From: Anseranas semipalmata
Taxonomy: Eukaryota; Chordata; Aves; Anseriformes; Anseranatidae
DNA length: 64,000 bases
NCBI GenBank assembly: GCA_013399115.1
Contig: VXAA01005201.1
Span: 112,898 to 176,897, forward strand
Direction: 5' to 3'
Every line of letters begins with the position of its first letter. Position 1 is the first letter of the stretch. The notes beneath the pieces were generated by a model, which saw nothing but the letters and a program-made list of their open reading frames with translations, ran no database searches and was not told the DNA's origin. Below are positions 11,601-24,560 of the stretch, in pieces. The translations under genes were made by a program, and so were the position numbers.

Positions 11601-13150
11601 GCTCAACTTTATGCCGCGTAAGGGTCCCCTTGTAATCCATCTGCTGTCTGCAACTTCAGAAAAAGCAGTCTTTTTCCTTCATGAAGTCCGGTCCTGACAA
11701 TTCTTGCCCATGTGAGTAGTCCTAAGTCATGACGACAGAATTCATTTGAGTAATAGCTGAGTCCCTCAGCTCCTAATTAGCAGTATTTAGTTTTAATTGC
11801 ACTAAATTTCAAAGTTGAAGACCTACTTTACAAGAGAGACGCTTTTGTGTATGAAATCAAAGAGGGAATAATTTAGTTGGTGTGGGTGCTGTAACTCAGT
11901 GATAAAGAGCAAACAGTTGAAGAAAATGCAAAAGTTCATTCAGCCAGGACAAGGCTGTGTGTGAAACCCTGTACCTCTGCCTGAGAATAAAAGAATGCAA
12001 GAGCTCCGCTTTACATCCTGCTCGAGCTGCATACGCTGCAGGTTGAGCCCTACTAAACTGTGTGTGCCTGATGGCAGGAGGCACCCATGGGGTGGCTGTC
12101 AGGAGCTGTGTGGGGTCTAGCTGCTCCTGACCGCAAAGCTCACTTCTGGCTTCACTGTGGGGTCTAGATTCATCCCTAAGGCAGCAAATAACCAGGGAAG
12201 GAAACAGGCATAATGTTTGTTCTGTCTTTATGGTGAACTTGCCATTATCAGACAGGTTATCTGCATAGAGGGTTGTAGCAATTTGCAGGTATGGGCACAA
12301 ACTATGTCTTGGAGTTAAACTGTTTTGGAGATCTTGTGCTTCCTGAGGCTGTTCCTGGAATGGGACATTTACACAGCTCCTTTTGCTATGAATTGAGCTC
12401 AAACTGGGGCTCCAGAGCTGTGAAATCCTTCATTGCTTGCCATCTCTCTGTAACTGTGTGAGAGCCCTGCCTCCAGTCCAGGTCTCCTGAAGATAGTCAG
12501 CTCTGCAAGGCTTCCTTAGTGTGCTTTCAGCTTGTCCCCATCCATACCTTGATACAGATAAAGCTCTGGACCCAGGAGGTAGCTCAGTTCCTTGGTCAAT
12601 TCAACCCTTTTCGTCTACCACAGAGTACCAGGACAGCCAAAAGGGTGGGTTCCAGTTTGGGGACAAGAGAGATCCCTAGGTTTATGTCAGACAGCAAATA
12701 TTGCACAGCCTTACTCATTCCTAGCACCATCTCCTTCCATAAGGTGCCACAACATGGTCTGTGTTTCTGTCTTTCTGCACTACCCACTTCTTTAGCTCAA
12801 ACAGTTCCCTTCTAACCCCAGGACAGGTTCCTGGACATACCCAGCACCAACTGCTCACAAAGTTCCATGGACTGGAGATGCTCCTGTGTGAATGGCTGCT
12901 TCTTCCCCCTACCACATTTGTAGGAGAGGGAGCCTGCCAGCAGCAAAGCTTTCCTGTGCAAAATTCCTCAAGCATGGTTCAGACCTTCTCTAAAGAAGAA
13001 GTTTTAGCATAAAGAAAGAATCCTGCCTGTTTCCCTTGAACTCTCCAAAAATATTCCTTAATACTGACTTAAAAGGATTGCTGCATTTGCAAGCCAGGAT
13101 TTGCAGTCTTGACACAACAACATGTTTGATAACAAATGATTTGAAATGAA
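8613..13150. other. AT-rich unique non-coding DNA
   Basis: No recognised gene or mobile element. GC is locally higher near 8690-9150 and 12030-12980, which explains the longer chance frames there (for example 168 codons on the minus strand at 11896-12402). The segment 11330-11880 has a higher CpG count and homeodomain-like words (CTAATTAG near 11775), so it might be a conserved element; untested. Confidence 0.5.
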
Positions 13151-16100
13151 TACTTCCAAGACAAAAAAAAAAAAAAAAGCATACACAGTAGAGACAGGTT
13201 TATAAAGCTGGGTGATGAAGCAAGGTCAGTACCTCTAATCTAAATGCAACAATCCTTGTGTTGCATCACAAGAAGCCTCCTAAGCAACCTTTCCATGGCT
13301 AGCTGAAATTGCATGCTTCACAATCTCCCCTTTCATGCTTCCTTTGTTACATAATTTAGCGAGGATATTTTGGACGCGATTCTCATTGGCACACGTTTGT
13401 ATTTTAACACAAATGGTTCCCCGTCTCCTCCCCCTCCCTTGGGTTATCTGAGCTGGCCGGGCATTGTATGTGGTTGGAGTGGAGTGCATTCTGGTAATTA
13501 CTTTTCATTATTACCTTGCACAACAACATCTTTTACAATTTAACGTTGCCAGTGTTTCAGCAGCTCCAAGATCCCAACCCAGACTTTAATAATGTGTTGC
13601 TAAAAAGGGGGTTAAATGTTGTTTATACATCACATTTCTGGACGCGGCAAATTTCACTTGCACCTGCCAATGGCTTACTGATAAATATACACTAGTAGAA
13701 GTTCAACAGCAGTGGGCCAGTGAGTTAGATAAATACCACATGACACCATAAGCATTGAAGGTTAGTGTTTTCCCAGCTCTCACACTCCAGTAGACATAAA
13801 CTCTTTTCTTAAAACAGATTAAAAATAAATAAATCCTCTTTGCAAGGTAAAAAAAAATAAAATTAAAAAGCATATTCAAAACACAAAATAAAATTCTCTT
13901 AAAGTCTATCACAGTCATCTGCTGGGTTTCCTGCCTCTTGGATGTTAATTATGATTTACTCAGGATTTGTGGTCAATTTTTAAGTATAAAAGCATCTTGT
14001 ATGACTGGTTGCCAATTCTGAAGTCTAAAGGCCTTGCTTTATATTGCTGCAGTAGAATAGAAAATATAATCAAAGTTTGACCTTCAACTTTAATCCTATA
14101 AACAGAGAATTTGCTTACTTTACCTTGGAAACGGATGTGATTCATCACAGTAGCCCATAAATAACATGTCAAACTGTTAGACCGATCAATGAAAATAAAT
14201 TATTGAAAAATAATGTGATTGTAAGGTCTCTATGTAAACCAGCTTAGTGTTATTTTAAAATGAGGAGGGCTTTCAGAATGGGGTAAATCTTTTTTTTTTT
14301 TTTTTTTAGGAGGATAGTTACTAGATATGAAAAACAGTAAACATTAAATGATTTGGGCCCACAACAGCTATTCTTTTTCAGGAAAAGTACTTTACGATAA
14401 ATATTATGCCTCCAGAGGAAGAAATGGGCTCAGCTGAGATCAAAACTGCAAATGGCAGGTTTTCTACTCTGCCTGGTGCTTAGTATTGTGCCTAAACCAA
14501 AAACCCAGAGTGAGATGTTGTCTGCATGGGAGCCCACAGGAATGTATCAGTCATTGAAAATGTACATTGTGGACCTCAAAGGTGCAAGCAGAAGTTATGG
14601 GAGGTGATCTGGCTTCACCAAGTCTCTGTGTTTTCATTGCCGATACTAGCTCTGAAGCCTGACAACAGAAATTTAAATAAAAAGCTGCTAACTATTTCAG
14701 GGCTTATGTTTTCAGCAGGAATACACAGACAATAGAGCATTTCAGACGCCTTGCAGGTGTCTTCTTGGCTCCAAAAAAATCTAATTTTAAAATTCTTCGA
14801 TGTACTAGCACAACAATTATTCAAACAACATGCCTCACACAGGAAAAAAAAAATCATGGTGATATTGAGCTGAACAGAATATCAAAATAAATCACCTACC
14901 TTTGGTGCACATATATTACTGGAATTTCATTATCCAGTTAGCTAAAAAAGCTATTTTACTGAGCTGGAGCTTGAAGCTGATTTTAGCCTGCTGTGTCAGA
15001 ATCAAACCTTTTCCAGAGTTTAGGCTGACTTGCTGGAAAATTTGTTTGAACTCTTTATGTCAGTAATAGTGGAGATATTTCTCATATCTAAAAATTAGGC
15101 CCTCTATTTTGATGCCAAACTATGAATAATATTTTTAGCTTACTTTTTTCAAAAGTTCTTGTTTATACATGATGGAGTCTTTCAATATAAATAATTAACA
15201 TATGAATAGACTGTATCACTGTTCATTGAGACTGGAAGGCAATGGAATAATATCCCATGACAGCTATGAAAATTCCATTTTTCCTTTCATTGGTGCCATA
15301 AAAATAAATAAAAATAAATTCTTTATCTCATTCAGGAAATATTCTGCTGAGATTATGCAGCATCTTATGTACAGAAAGAATATAAGATAAACAGTGATGG
15401 TTATGAGAATGATTTTCTGACAAAGCAGCTCTTTAAATTAGTTTTTTTTTTTTTTCACAAATATGGCTTTGTATTTTCATTTGTTAGTATAAATGAAAGA
15501 TAGTTGGAGTCAAATCATTCTGGATTTGCATTGTGATAGCTGGGAACTCTCTCCTGGCCATGTACTTTGTCATTAATAGTTTATTTATTTACTTACACCT
15601 CAAACCCGGTGGAAGGAAACGAAGAAACATCAGGTAACCCTTGTGGGCTCCAGTCTGCCAATACCCAGCAGCCCTAGGAAATGCCCAGTTCTTCCCCCCC
15701 AGTGAAACACCACCTTCTTCGTCTTTCTTACCCTCCTGTTCCGCGTGAAGCCTCTGCCTACCTCAGAGCCGTGGCTGCAGCTCCACCGGTGCAAGGAGCT
15801 CCACCAGCGCTGGCAGGAGGTCATCACTGTGGTCAGGAACAGACTCCCCAGGAGCACAGGGTGCTGCTCTGGAAGACTTCTCTTCTCATGGCAATAACAG
15901 AGCCGAGAGGACACCTCTCCTTGCCATCCCAACTCGTAGCACTACTGGAGCACAGAGCCTCCCTGGGTGGCAGCTGCCGCAGGACGGGAGCTTGATTTCC
16001 ATCACGCCCCATGGAGGCATCATAGCAAAGGGCGAAGTTTGAGGAATGATAGTGAAACAGCTCAGGACTGTTTATGTAAACCTTCCCACAAATTTGTGAG

Positions 16101-18531
16101 GCAGGAAGAAAGAAGGCACCAAGGTGCCTGTTTGCTAGTTTAACAAATGGCGTTGCCATTCTCAGCTGCCTGGAATCGACACTTCCACAACACAGCTCAT
16201 CTTTGTTGGCTGTAAAATGAACTGACTACCACAGTCCGCACTTACAGACACACTTCTATATATTGGAATTGAAAGAACTTTTTTAAGAATAATTGAATAA
16301 TTTCATAGACAATAAAGCTTATTTTCTTTTTTTTTTTTAGAAAGGAATATTATTTTAGACAACCAAATGTTAAAACTCATCTGTATAATCACAAAACTTT
16401 TTAATGGTATTCTTACTGTAACTTCCCTTAAAGCACCCACCCCATCATTTTCTAGGTTCTGTGTTGATATTGTGTCTGGTTTTACAGATTTTTATTTTGT
16501 GATTGAATATTTACTTGTGGAAAGAGAGACTTCTGATATGAATACTACAGGATCAATTCTTCGATCATTGCAGGGCAGAGTTAAGCAAATAAGCTCCATT
16601 TAAGGTAATGGAGGTCAAAAATGAAATTCCTCAGTCTGGGAATGGAGAAGAGACTGCTCCCTTACAATGTTTTAATTTCTTTAAGAAACCAACTTAAAAA
16701 AAAGAAAGAAAGAATACTGAGCACTAAACAGCTTTTTGTTGTTGCTATTACTATTCTTGTTTTATTAAAAGAAACATCTGTTTTAAGACAGAATAGCAGT
16801 ATCATGTCATTATTGCTTTCTCTTGCGTCTCTCTCTTCTTCTCACCCAAACATATGCTATGGGTCAGAAAACTTTTTTGTCATTTATACTGATAATGTAA
16901 CTAATTCACCCACGCATGCTGTACTGGTCTCATAACACATGCCAGTTTATCTCACACATTACTCAACATGTTGTGGAAAAAAAGAGCCTGAAATATCAGA
17001 AAGAATAATTGGAGAACATACGACTGTGACTGAGCCAAGAGAAGTGGTGCTGAGGTTTATAGACGTAGTTAATACTACTGTGAGCAGTGCTATCACTGGC
17101 AATCCTATCAGTTTAAGGGAAAAAAAAAGTCACTTACTGAGTTCCTTGTGTATGGTTGAGCAACTCACTAAAAATAAATCATCCGTTCCTTTCTACTGCC
17201 ACGAAATAGCAGAGAAATATAAGCGTTGTGGTTAACAGCAAGGCTGACCTTCAAGATTTTGCTGCCCCAGAGCTGACGAGATTATAGGGAAGGGAGAGTT
17301 TATAGCACAGATTTTAGAAACAAATGCTTTAGGATTTCATTCCACATTTGGAAAAATAAAAACTGCAGAAAAACATTTAGTCCTTTGGGACATCTTTCAC
17401 GACTTTTATATATTGCCCCATCAGATTCAGCTTTTATAAAATCTCATGCCGTGTTTGTATTACATTGTTGCCAGCTCTCACTATTTTATGGCAAAACTTC
17501 AAATAACTGATACTGGAGTCAGACTGCTACCTGAGCATCTCATTTTTCACAAAGAAGCAGCAGCAAAAAAATAGTTGCCCAGCCTATGGGGTAGTAGGCA
17601 GAATCACTAATCATACTGACAAAAGACAAATAAAGTAATTAATTATTGTTTTGAAAATCTAATGATTTAGATCACCTCTTTGTGATAGCATCCATGCAGA
17701 TTGTGAAAGAAAGATAGAGAAGCACAGAGCAGCCATCTTTTCTGTTTCATCAGAAAGATAACACAAAAACCAGGCAATACAAAAGGCAGTGCTAACAAAA
17801 CTTCACGTATTTCTACCCTAGAATTATATTTCTTCTATTTTTGAATGTACAGTCCAGCTGCGACATTCTATGGATTGCTATTTAAAATTGTATTTAACAG
17901 TTTCTATGCACTTCAATTTTTGCTTTTAGAGATGACAATGAAATTATTTGCATATAGAATTTGAACTAAATTTATCTGGAAATTCCAAACCAAATTGGTA
18001 TTCAGCAGGTCTCTCTAACATATCCTAACATGCTTACAAAGGGAAAATACGTATTTTGTTGATACAGCTGAGTCAAGACTGTATATAATATATTCTGCAA
18101 GTTTTAAGGAACTTTGAGACCTACAACAAGAAAGGGCTTCAAAACATAATAATACTCAATGGTGGAATCAAGAACAAGTACTCTGTAATTTAACAACACA
18201 TGATATTTCTCTAAAATTCCTCAATCTGCATATTTCAAGCTTTCAGTAATGTTACTATTTTTCAGAAAGCCCAGATTGTTTTAGAGGAGGTGACAGAATT
18301 GCCCTTCATTAAATTGTTTGCGGGAAAATAATTTGAAAGTGTATGAGAGGTAATAAATAAAACTGAAATTTCATTCCCCTTTTCAGCTTTGCTGTGATGT
18401 ATTTTAGGAAAAGATTTACATTTATGACTAAGGAAGGTGTCATCAGTTCTTATAATTTGCCCTTCAACAAAATACATTATGTCATAAAATCCATCATGCA
18501 CCAGATCCAACTATTCTAAGACTGTACCATT
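13151..18531. other. AT-rich unique non-coding DNA with homopolymer runs
   Basis: Holds an A run near 13162-13178, T runs at 14290-14307 and 15442-15455, and a compact segment at 13370-13700 with paired TAATTA-type sites. The GC-richer stretch 15640-16010 is open on both strands for about 100 codons without a recognisable domain. No gene called. Confidence 0.5.
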
Positions 18532-18635
18532 GGAAAGGAAAGAAGGAAAGAAGGAAAGAAGGAAAGAAGGAAAGAAGGAAAGAAGGAAAGAAGGAAAGAA
18601 GGAAAGAAGGAAAGAAGGAAAGAAGGAAAGAAGGA

Positions 18636-18695
<60 letters not shown>

Positions 18696-18732
18696 GAAAG
18701 AAAGAAGGAGAAAGAAAGAGAAAGAAAGAAAA
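18532..18732. repeat. (GGAAAGAA)n to (GAAA)n polypurine array
   Basis: About 12-13 copies of the octamer GGAAAGAA (to about 18638) pass into about 14 pure GAAA tetramers, then a GAAA/GGAGAAA mix. All-purine on the plus strand for about 200 bases. Frames through it are repeat translations. Confidence 0.95.
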
Positions 18733-20728
18733 CTCTCCATACCTTTTACTGCATCATGAGAGAGATATTCAGCCATGAGAAATGCCTTTGCATTCATCCT
18801 TAAAGAATTCAGTTATTTCAACAGACCAATATGCAGATAAATGCAAAAGTAACTCCTCATATGTGGGAAAATGTTAGTTTTGTTCCTCTGGTTTCCTCTA
18901 ATTGAAAGGTACACAGATAAATAACTTGTGGGGCTATACCTCACAATTTTTGTGTATTTAAGGTCGGCATAATGATATACCTTCTCTGATTCTGAAACTC
19001 TCTTGACAGATGAACAAAAGTAATTGAAATTAAAATAACTGAACTATTTGAAATGGAAAGAAATATATAACTGAACAATTAGCAGGAAGTAAATACCAAT
19101 TCTCATTTCCCACTAGTTTGCAGAGAGACTGCTGTCTTCTGAAGTTAACATTATAATTTGCAAATAATTTTATATACTTGAAGTTCAAACTTTTTTATTG
19201 TAGTATGCAGTTTACATTTGCAAATATTTTTAATGTAGTTTCATGTCTTTAAAATAGTGAAGGAGAAATGAATTATTGCCCTTTTGGCTCTGTAGTAACA
19301 AAGGGCTTTCATCAATGTTTTTTTTTTATTTCTATGGTTTCAAGCATCAGCGATGACAGGAAACAAATATGTCCTTTTCAATCAACTCTTTAATTGTTTC
19401 CTCAATTATAGAAGGAATGAATGCACTGATGGCAATATAGCAAACTTTAATATGGTGAGTCATTTCAGCTACAAGTGAAACTTGGGAAACAACACTTTAA
19501 TTTGGCGTTGAGGTTAATGAGATAGCACACTGTTGCTTCTGCAGAAGACATCTTGTTGATCTTTGAATTACAGATCCCTTAGCAATTAAAACAGTCACCA
19601 AAACAATTAGAAATTAAAAATAATTCAGTACTTTTGTTCTTAGTTGCTGTGATAGAATTATCTTTATGATTAATTCCCTTATTGTGTTGTCTTTCATCTG
19701 ATGAATTGACAGGAATGTTTGAGTAATTTATTTTGCATAAAATCCAGTCAGCCCTATGGTAATTATCCATATGGAATTCTTTGTTCTCTCATTTTAGAAA
19801 ATGTAAAACCATTTCTTCTCTAGCAGAGAGCTTGTTTATATACTCTTATCATGGGAGTTTTTATCACTAGGATGATTTATGCAGGGTTGCAGTTTAATCA
19901 TTCTTGTATCACAATTGCTGCTTGACACACATGTGCTGGGCATATATTTCCCAGATCTGCTTCCTGTATGGAGTATTATCAAACTTACAAGAAATTTATG
20001 AAATCAAACAATCTTTAAATACCAGACAATTGAGTAGGAAAAGAAATCCTCATTGCAGTCCCTTTAGGTAGACTAAACTAATTCTGAAAATACGTTTTAG
20101 GATTAGGCTTTCTGTTTCATTGGTAGTTGAAGGAATTTCTGTGAAAAAGCTATATACTTCCAGGTTCCAGTGTTTTTCTGACATGGTGTTAATAACAACT
20201 ATTATCTGAGATCTCATACAAGCATGTCTCAGAGAAAATTCCTTCAGCAAAATAAGCTGATTTTAGATTTACTTCATTGGAAGTCTCTCTGTGGGTATGA
20301 GTGTTTGCCACATCTAACTCAAACATTCTGGTATCTTTAATTTTTACTACTACAGCTACTATGTTTTAAAGCCTAAGCCTATAACACCACACTTTTGAAC
20401 CTTTTGCAAGAATATATACACCTGTCCATTTGGCAAGTATTTGTTGTGAACACAGACAATAACTAATTTTTCAGACACTGAATTCTTCTTCCATATCTGA
20501 CCTTCACCAATCTGGGTTAAAGTTAAACAGCAGACTTTTGGGCCAACACCATATTTTAAGAAACAATGCAATGCATTTGCATGAGCTATTGCTACAACAC
20601 AAAAAGAAAAACCTTTTCCACCAAAGCTAGTCATCTAGATTTGTCTCAGTTAATAAAGAGGGAGAGATATGTCTAGAAAGATTTATCCCACCTCTTCTAG
20701 GAATAGATTGAATTTTTCCATGAAATAT

Positions 20729-20761
<33 letters not shown>

Positions 20762-21201
20762 CCCCATTGACTACAGAGGGTGTTAGCTAGTTTTGAGAGA
20801 GGTCTCACATTTGGACAGGTAGACTTAGAGATGAGGAATATCAACCTTAAGTTTTTCAACTTAAAATCTACGCTGTTAACATGGCGTAAGTAATTACATT
20901 ACTAACAGTAACGTGGCTTCAAAAGCTTGATTGATTGGTTCAGCTTTGTCCTTACATACGTGATAAATGAATAAGTAAAGGATATTTCCTCCAAGGTGGA
21001 ACACGTTATTTTCCAAGAAAATGCTTTCTGTTATCATTGACCATGGTGTGTTGAAAGCAAGAGTGTGCCAGTCTTCCTTGCAAATATCTAGTGCTGCTGT
21101 AACATAAATAAAATTTCATATTAAGGTATGTTCTGTTGCTCACACAGGTTTATCTTAAAACAGCTATTAGATTTGATCAGCTTTTAGCAGTGAGGAATAT
21201 C
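18733..21201. other. AT-rich unique non-coding DNA
   Basis: No recognisable gene or interspersed repeat. Holds a (GTT)10 microsatellite at 20731-20760. Confidence 0.55.
20731..20760. repeat. (GTT)10 microsatellite
   Basis: Ten uninterrupted GTT trinucleotides. Confidence 0.95.
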
Positions 21202-21218
21202 AAAAAAAAAAAAAAAAA
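21202..21218. repeat. A17 run next to CR1 tail
   Basis: Seventeen A residues lie directly left of a minus-strand CR1 fragment. CR1 elements do not normally carry poly(A) tails, so this is probably pre-existing or later-expanded DNA. Confidence 0.9.
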
Positions 21219-21220
21219 GA

Positions 21221-21352
21221 GGAATAGAATATCCCAAGTTGGAAGGGACCCACAAAGATTATCGAGTCCAACTCCCAGGTCCCTAAAGGGCAACCCAAAA
21301 TCAGACCATTGTCTGAGACTGTAGTTCAAATGCTTCTGGTACTCATGCACTG
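21221..21352 (-). mobile_element. CR1 LINE, short 3' fragment
   Basis: On the plus strand it begins with GGAATAGAATATCCCAAGTTGGAAGGGACC, split here as GGAATAGAATATCCC and AAGTTGGAAGGGACC, then the GAGTCCAACTCC block. This is the reverse complement of the avian CR1 3' UTR. About 130 bases remain, ending near a diverged TTCAAATGCTTCT block that corresponds to the end of ORF2. It is 5'-truncated, as is usual for CR1, and lacks a clear multi-unit octamer tail. Non-functional. Confidence 0.85.
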
Positions 21353-23912
21353 TCAATGGTGTATTAGTTACATTGCATTACTAAGGTTTTTGCCATTGCA
21401 ATCCTAAAAATTTTGTTTAGGGTTTGTAACCATACAGAACTCTTGCCCTAGTATACTAACTCACAAAAGCCAGAGGGGAGATATGACTTGTCAATAGAAA
21501 GATCAAGAAGTTATCTGAGTTTGGATGAAAGAGAAAATTTCTGATGTTTTGTGAGCTATGGACTCTCTTCTGAGGAAAGACTATTAAGTCAAAGCATCCC
21601 ATCCTTATTTCACAAAACAAAACAAAACAAACAAACAAAAAATCCAAACAAAAAAATCAACAAAACAAACCCTCCTCCCCATTGCTGTTTCTGACATTCA
21701 CCTAAACAAGCGAGAACACTGACCTAGAACAGCAACTGGGACTCAGTCCAGAAGAAGAGTCTTAATTACAGCTTTTGCACAGAGTCCCTGCCTTTATGTG
21801 ATTTTGTGGCTGGGGAAAATTACTTCTTTTGCTCCTTCTTTTTAAGTTACTATTTTTTGTTCCCTAAAATAATTAAAGTTTTATTGAGAAAGGCAATGGC
21901 ACTTGTTTGCTCCCATCCGAATATGTTGATATTCAGTATATATTTTGTTTCCTGTGGAGGGCAACAAAATTCCTGGACGAAGAAAAAATTGTAGATGACA
22001 TACCCAAAGATCATACATACTATCATCTACATAGTGACAATTTTTGAAGTATAAGTGTATGTCCTACAAGACTGTGTGTCTTGGAAATCTCAGTTGTAAA
22101 TACAAGTTTTCTTCTTTTCTTGTTATTAAAGGAGATAATGAAGATGAAAGAATGAGGCTAGGTGGCATAGAAATGAAGCATTAAACACTAAACTATCGCT
22201 GTAGAGATTTATACTTTAGCTTTATACTGTAATATCTACCTCTGTATGGGATATAAATAAAAATATCAGATCTTGAGGGTTATTTAATTAATCCAAAGGA
22301 TTACCTTTGCCTTTAATTCTTATCTTGCTGAAGTCATTCTAACTGACAACAACATTTCCCATGTTACTTAGGCAGCACCAAGGACAATTCTCATCTTTTG
22401 GTCTTCAAAAATTACACATTGTTTTGATGGATTTCTTCTCCTTCCCATATAGATATCCAATCTGTTCAAATCACATTAATCCGAGGAAGTCTCTCTTAGA
22501 AAACTGATTTGCATTACTACAGATCATGGGCTTTTATTCCAGAGATTGCCTAGATAAGGATGGATCTGGCCTCAGTCTTTAAGGCAGACTTCTGAATAGT
22601 TGGACCAGGATCTGCACTGTGCACTTATTGTACAGGTATCCCAGTTACCAGCTGGTGTTCTATGTCACTTACAGGTAGCTTCTATGTCAAATTATACTTG
22701 ATATAAGCTATAGTAGTTTGTTACTTGGTTGTGACTGGCTTCTAGAACAACTCCTGGGGAGGAGAATATGATAAAATTCCTACAGTCTCCTACAGAAAAA
22801 GTCAAATTTTTAATTATCATTACTGAACTTCCATTCCTATTCAAGATGTTAAACAGATTTAATATTTTTGTCTGTACAGTTATTTCTATCTTTGAGGAAA
22901 ATACACTGAAAAAGTTAATGAATTCTCTTCTTGCCAAGAAGTGGAAAACCAATAACAATACATCATACATTTAAAAAGCATTTCATTAAAGATTGCATCA
23001 GAATATACTGCTAGTTATAAATCATTTAATTGTTATGTATTAAAAATAAGAAATATTTCTAACATTTGTTTTTTTGAGCTTTCATATTCTTGAAATTTAT
23101 TATGTCAGTCATCAGCTGCTATGACATCACAAGATGAATTCAAAGCAATGATTACTTTAGTATTTAAAACGCTTAGAGTGTACCAATTATTCAGGCTGCT
23201 AAGTGAAAGTAAAAATGTCAGTTTAGCTATCTATAATCCCATAATGTTTAAAGGTTCATGAATTACACATGGACCAGATAGAAAGAGAGAAACTACAGTT
23301 TGACTAAAAGACATTTTCTGTACAAATATGCTGAAACCGTATCTTTTAATATATTCTAGCGATAAATCGATGAGATTTAATATATTTGATTATTTAAAGC
23401 ATTGTATTTGAATTTACTTTCAGTGTAAAGCTTTCCTATATGTATTGCAATATGTAAGTAAACAGTGTGTGTCTAGTGGTTTGCAAATATTCATCTGTAA
23501 AAAGTAAGAATCATAATCCTGCATTTATTTTTTTGCTATTTAAAACAAACTGAGAAATGCAGGCACCAATAATGTGTGGCTGAGGCCAAGATTTTACTCA
23601 TTTGTTTTTAAATCCTGTTATGGTGTTCTCCCTGGATAGCTCAGCTGAATGCTGAGGTACTTTAGAAGTAAGGTTAAGTTTCCTTTTCTGTTTCCAGATA
23701 ATGGAGGTAGAGGAAAACAGCCTTGGGAGGAGACTCTTAGTCTGGTAGACCTCTACAGAAAACTACTGCTGAGGGCTAATGAGAAACTAGAGGGCCAAGT
23801 CATACATCTTATTTCTTGTTCAAAGCATCTGTAAAAAACAATCAAGTGACAGGACTGATTCTATGTTCTTTTATACCCTCCCTGTTAACAATGCCAGTTA
23901 TAACTATAATTT
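21353..23912. other. AT-rich unique non-coding DNA
   Basis: No gene seen. Holds an AAAAC/AAAC-rich tract near 21613-21670. Confidence 0.55.
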
Positions 23913-24059
23913 ACAGAATCATAGAATGGCTTGGGTTGGGAAGGACCTTAAAGGTCCAACCCCCCTGACATTGGTAGGGATGCCACCCACGCAGGTTGCC
24001 CGGGGCCTCGTCCAACCTGGTCTTGAACACCTCCGGGGTGTTCAAGGGGCATCCACAAC

Positions 24060-24490
24060 TTATCTAGGCAACCTGTTCCAGTGCCTCACCAACCTCAGAG
24101 TAAAGAATTTCCTCCTAACATGTAATCTAAATCTACCTTCTTCTAGTTTAAAAACATTCCGCCTTGTCCTGTCATTGTCTGCCGAAGCAAAAAGTTGCTC
24201 TACATCTTTTTTATAACCCCGCTTTAAGTATTGAAAAGCTGCAATAATGTCACCCCAGAGCCTATTCTTCTCCAGGCTGAACATCCCCAGCTCTCTCAGC
24301 CTTTCTTCATAGGAGAGGTGCTCCAGTCCTCTGATCATCTTTGTGGCCCTCCTCTGCACCTGCTGTAACAGATCCACATCCTTCTTGTGCTGGGGCCCCA
24401 GATCTGGATGCAGCACCCCAAGTGGGGCCTCACAAGGACAGAGTAGAGGGAGATAATCACCCCCCTCAACCTGCTGGCCACACCTCTGTT
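24060..24490 (-). pseudogene. CR1 ORF2 C-terminal fragment
   Basis: A relic of the CR1 ORF2 protein (endonuclease plus reverse transcriptase). It has the post-palm blocks [37 protein letters not shown] and VRHWNRLPR. The frame is open for 118 residues and stops where a complete copy continues with a VVDAPSLEVFK-type block, so the last part of the protein is lost to a nonsense codon and a fold-back frameshift. The catalytic palm lies beyond the nested insertion (24561-24975) and is no longer continuous with it. Confidence 0.85.
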
Positions 24491-24551
24491 CACAGAATCA
24501 CAGAATCACAGAATCATTTAGGTTGGAAAAGACCTCCAAGATCACCTAGTC
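24491..24551 (-). mobile_element. Very short CR1 3' tail nested inside a CR1
   Basis: About 61 bases made of three CACAGAAT-type octamers followed by a TTTAGGTTGGAAAAGACC block and CAAGATCACCTAGTC. This is the 3' end of a CR1 of a different subfamily from its host; the copy at 31288 has the same TTTAGGTTGG tail. It splits the host ORF2, whose sequence resumes at 24561 with GATGCAGCCCAGG. The flanks CACCTCTGTT (24481-24490) and CACCTGTT (24553-24560) look like an imperfect target-site duplication. Confidence 0.85.
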
Positions 24552-24560
24552 CCACCTGTT

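Noticed and set aside
11896..12402. 168-codon minus-strand open frame
   Set aside because: No recognisable domain, signal peptide or splice context; it lies in a locally GC-richer patch where stops are fewer. Most likely chance.
15630..16159. About 100-codon frames on both strands in a GC-richer patch
   Set aside because: No domain, both strands open equally, and no splice sites noticed that would define an exon.
16016..16210. Possible MIR-type SINE (words resembling TGTGAGGCAGG and CTGTAAAATG)
   Set aside because: Matches are short and not in the right order; not enough to call a SINE.
16621..17235. Two successive plus-strand frames (104 and 98 codons)
   Set aside because: AT-rich, low-quality composition, no domain, separated by stops.
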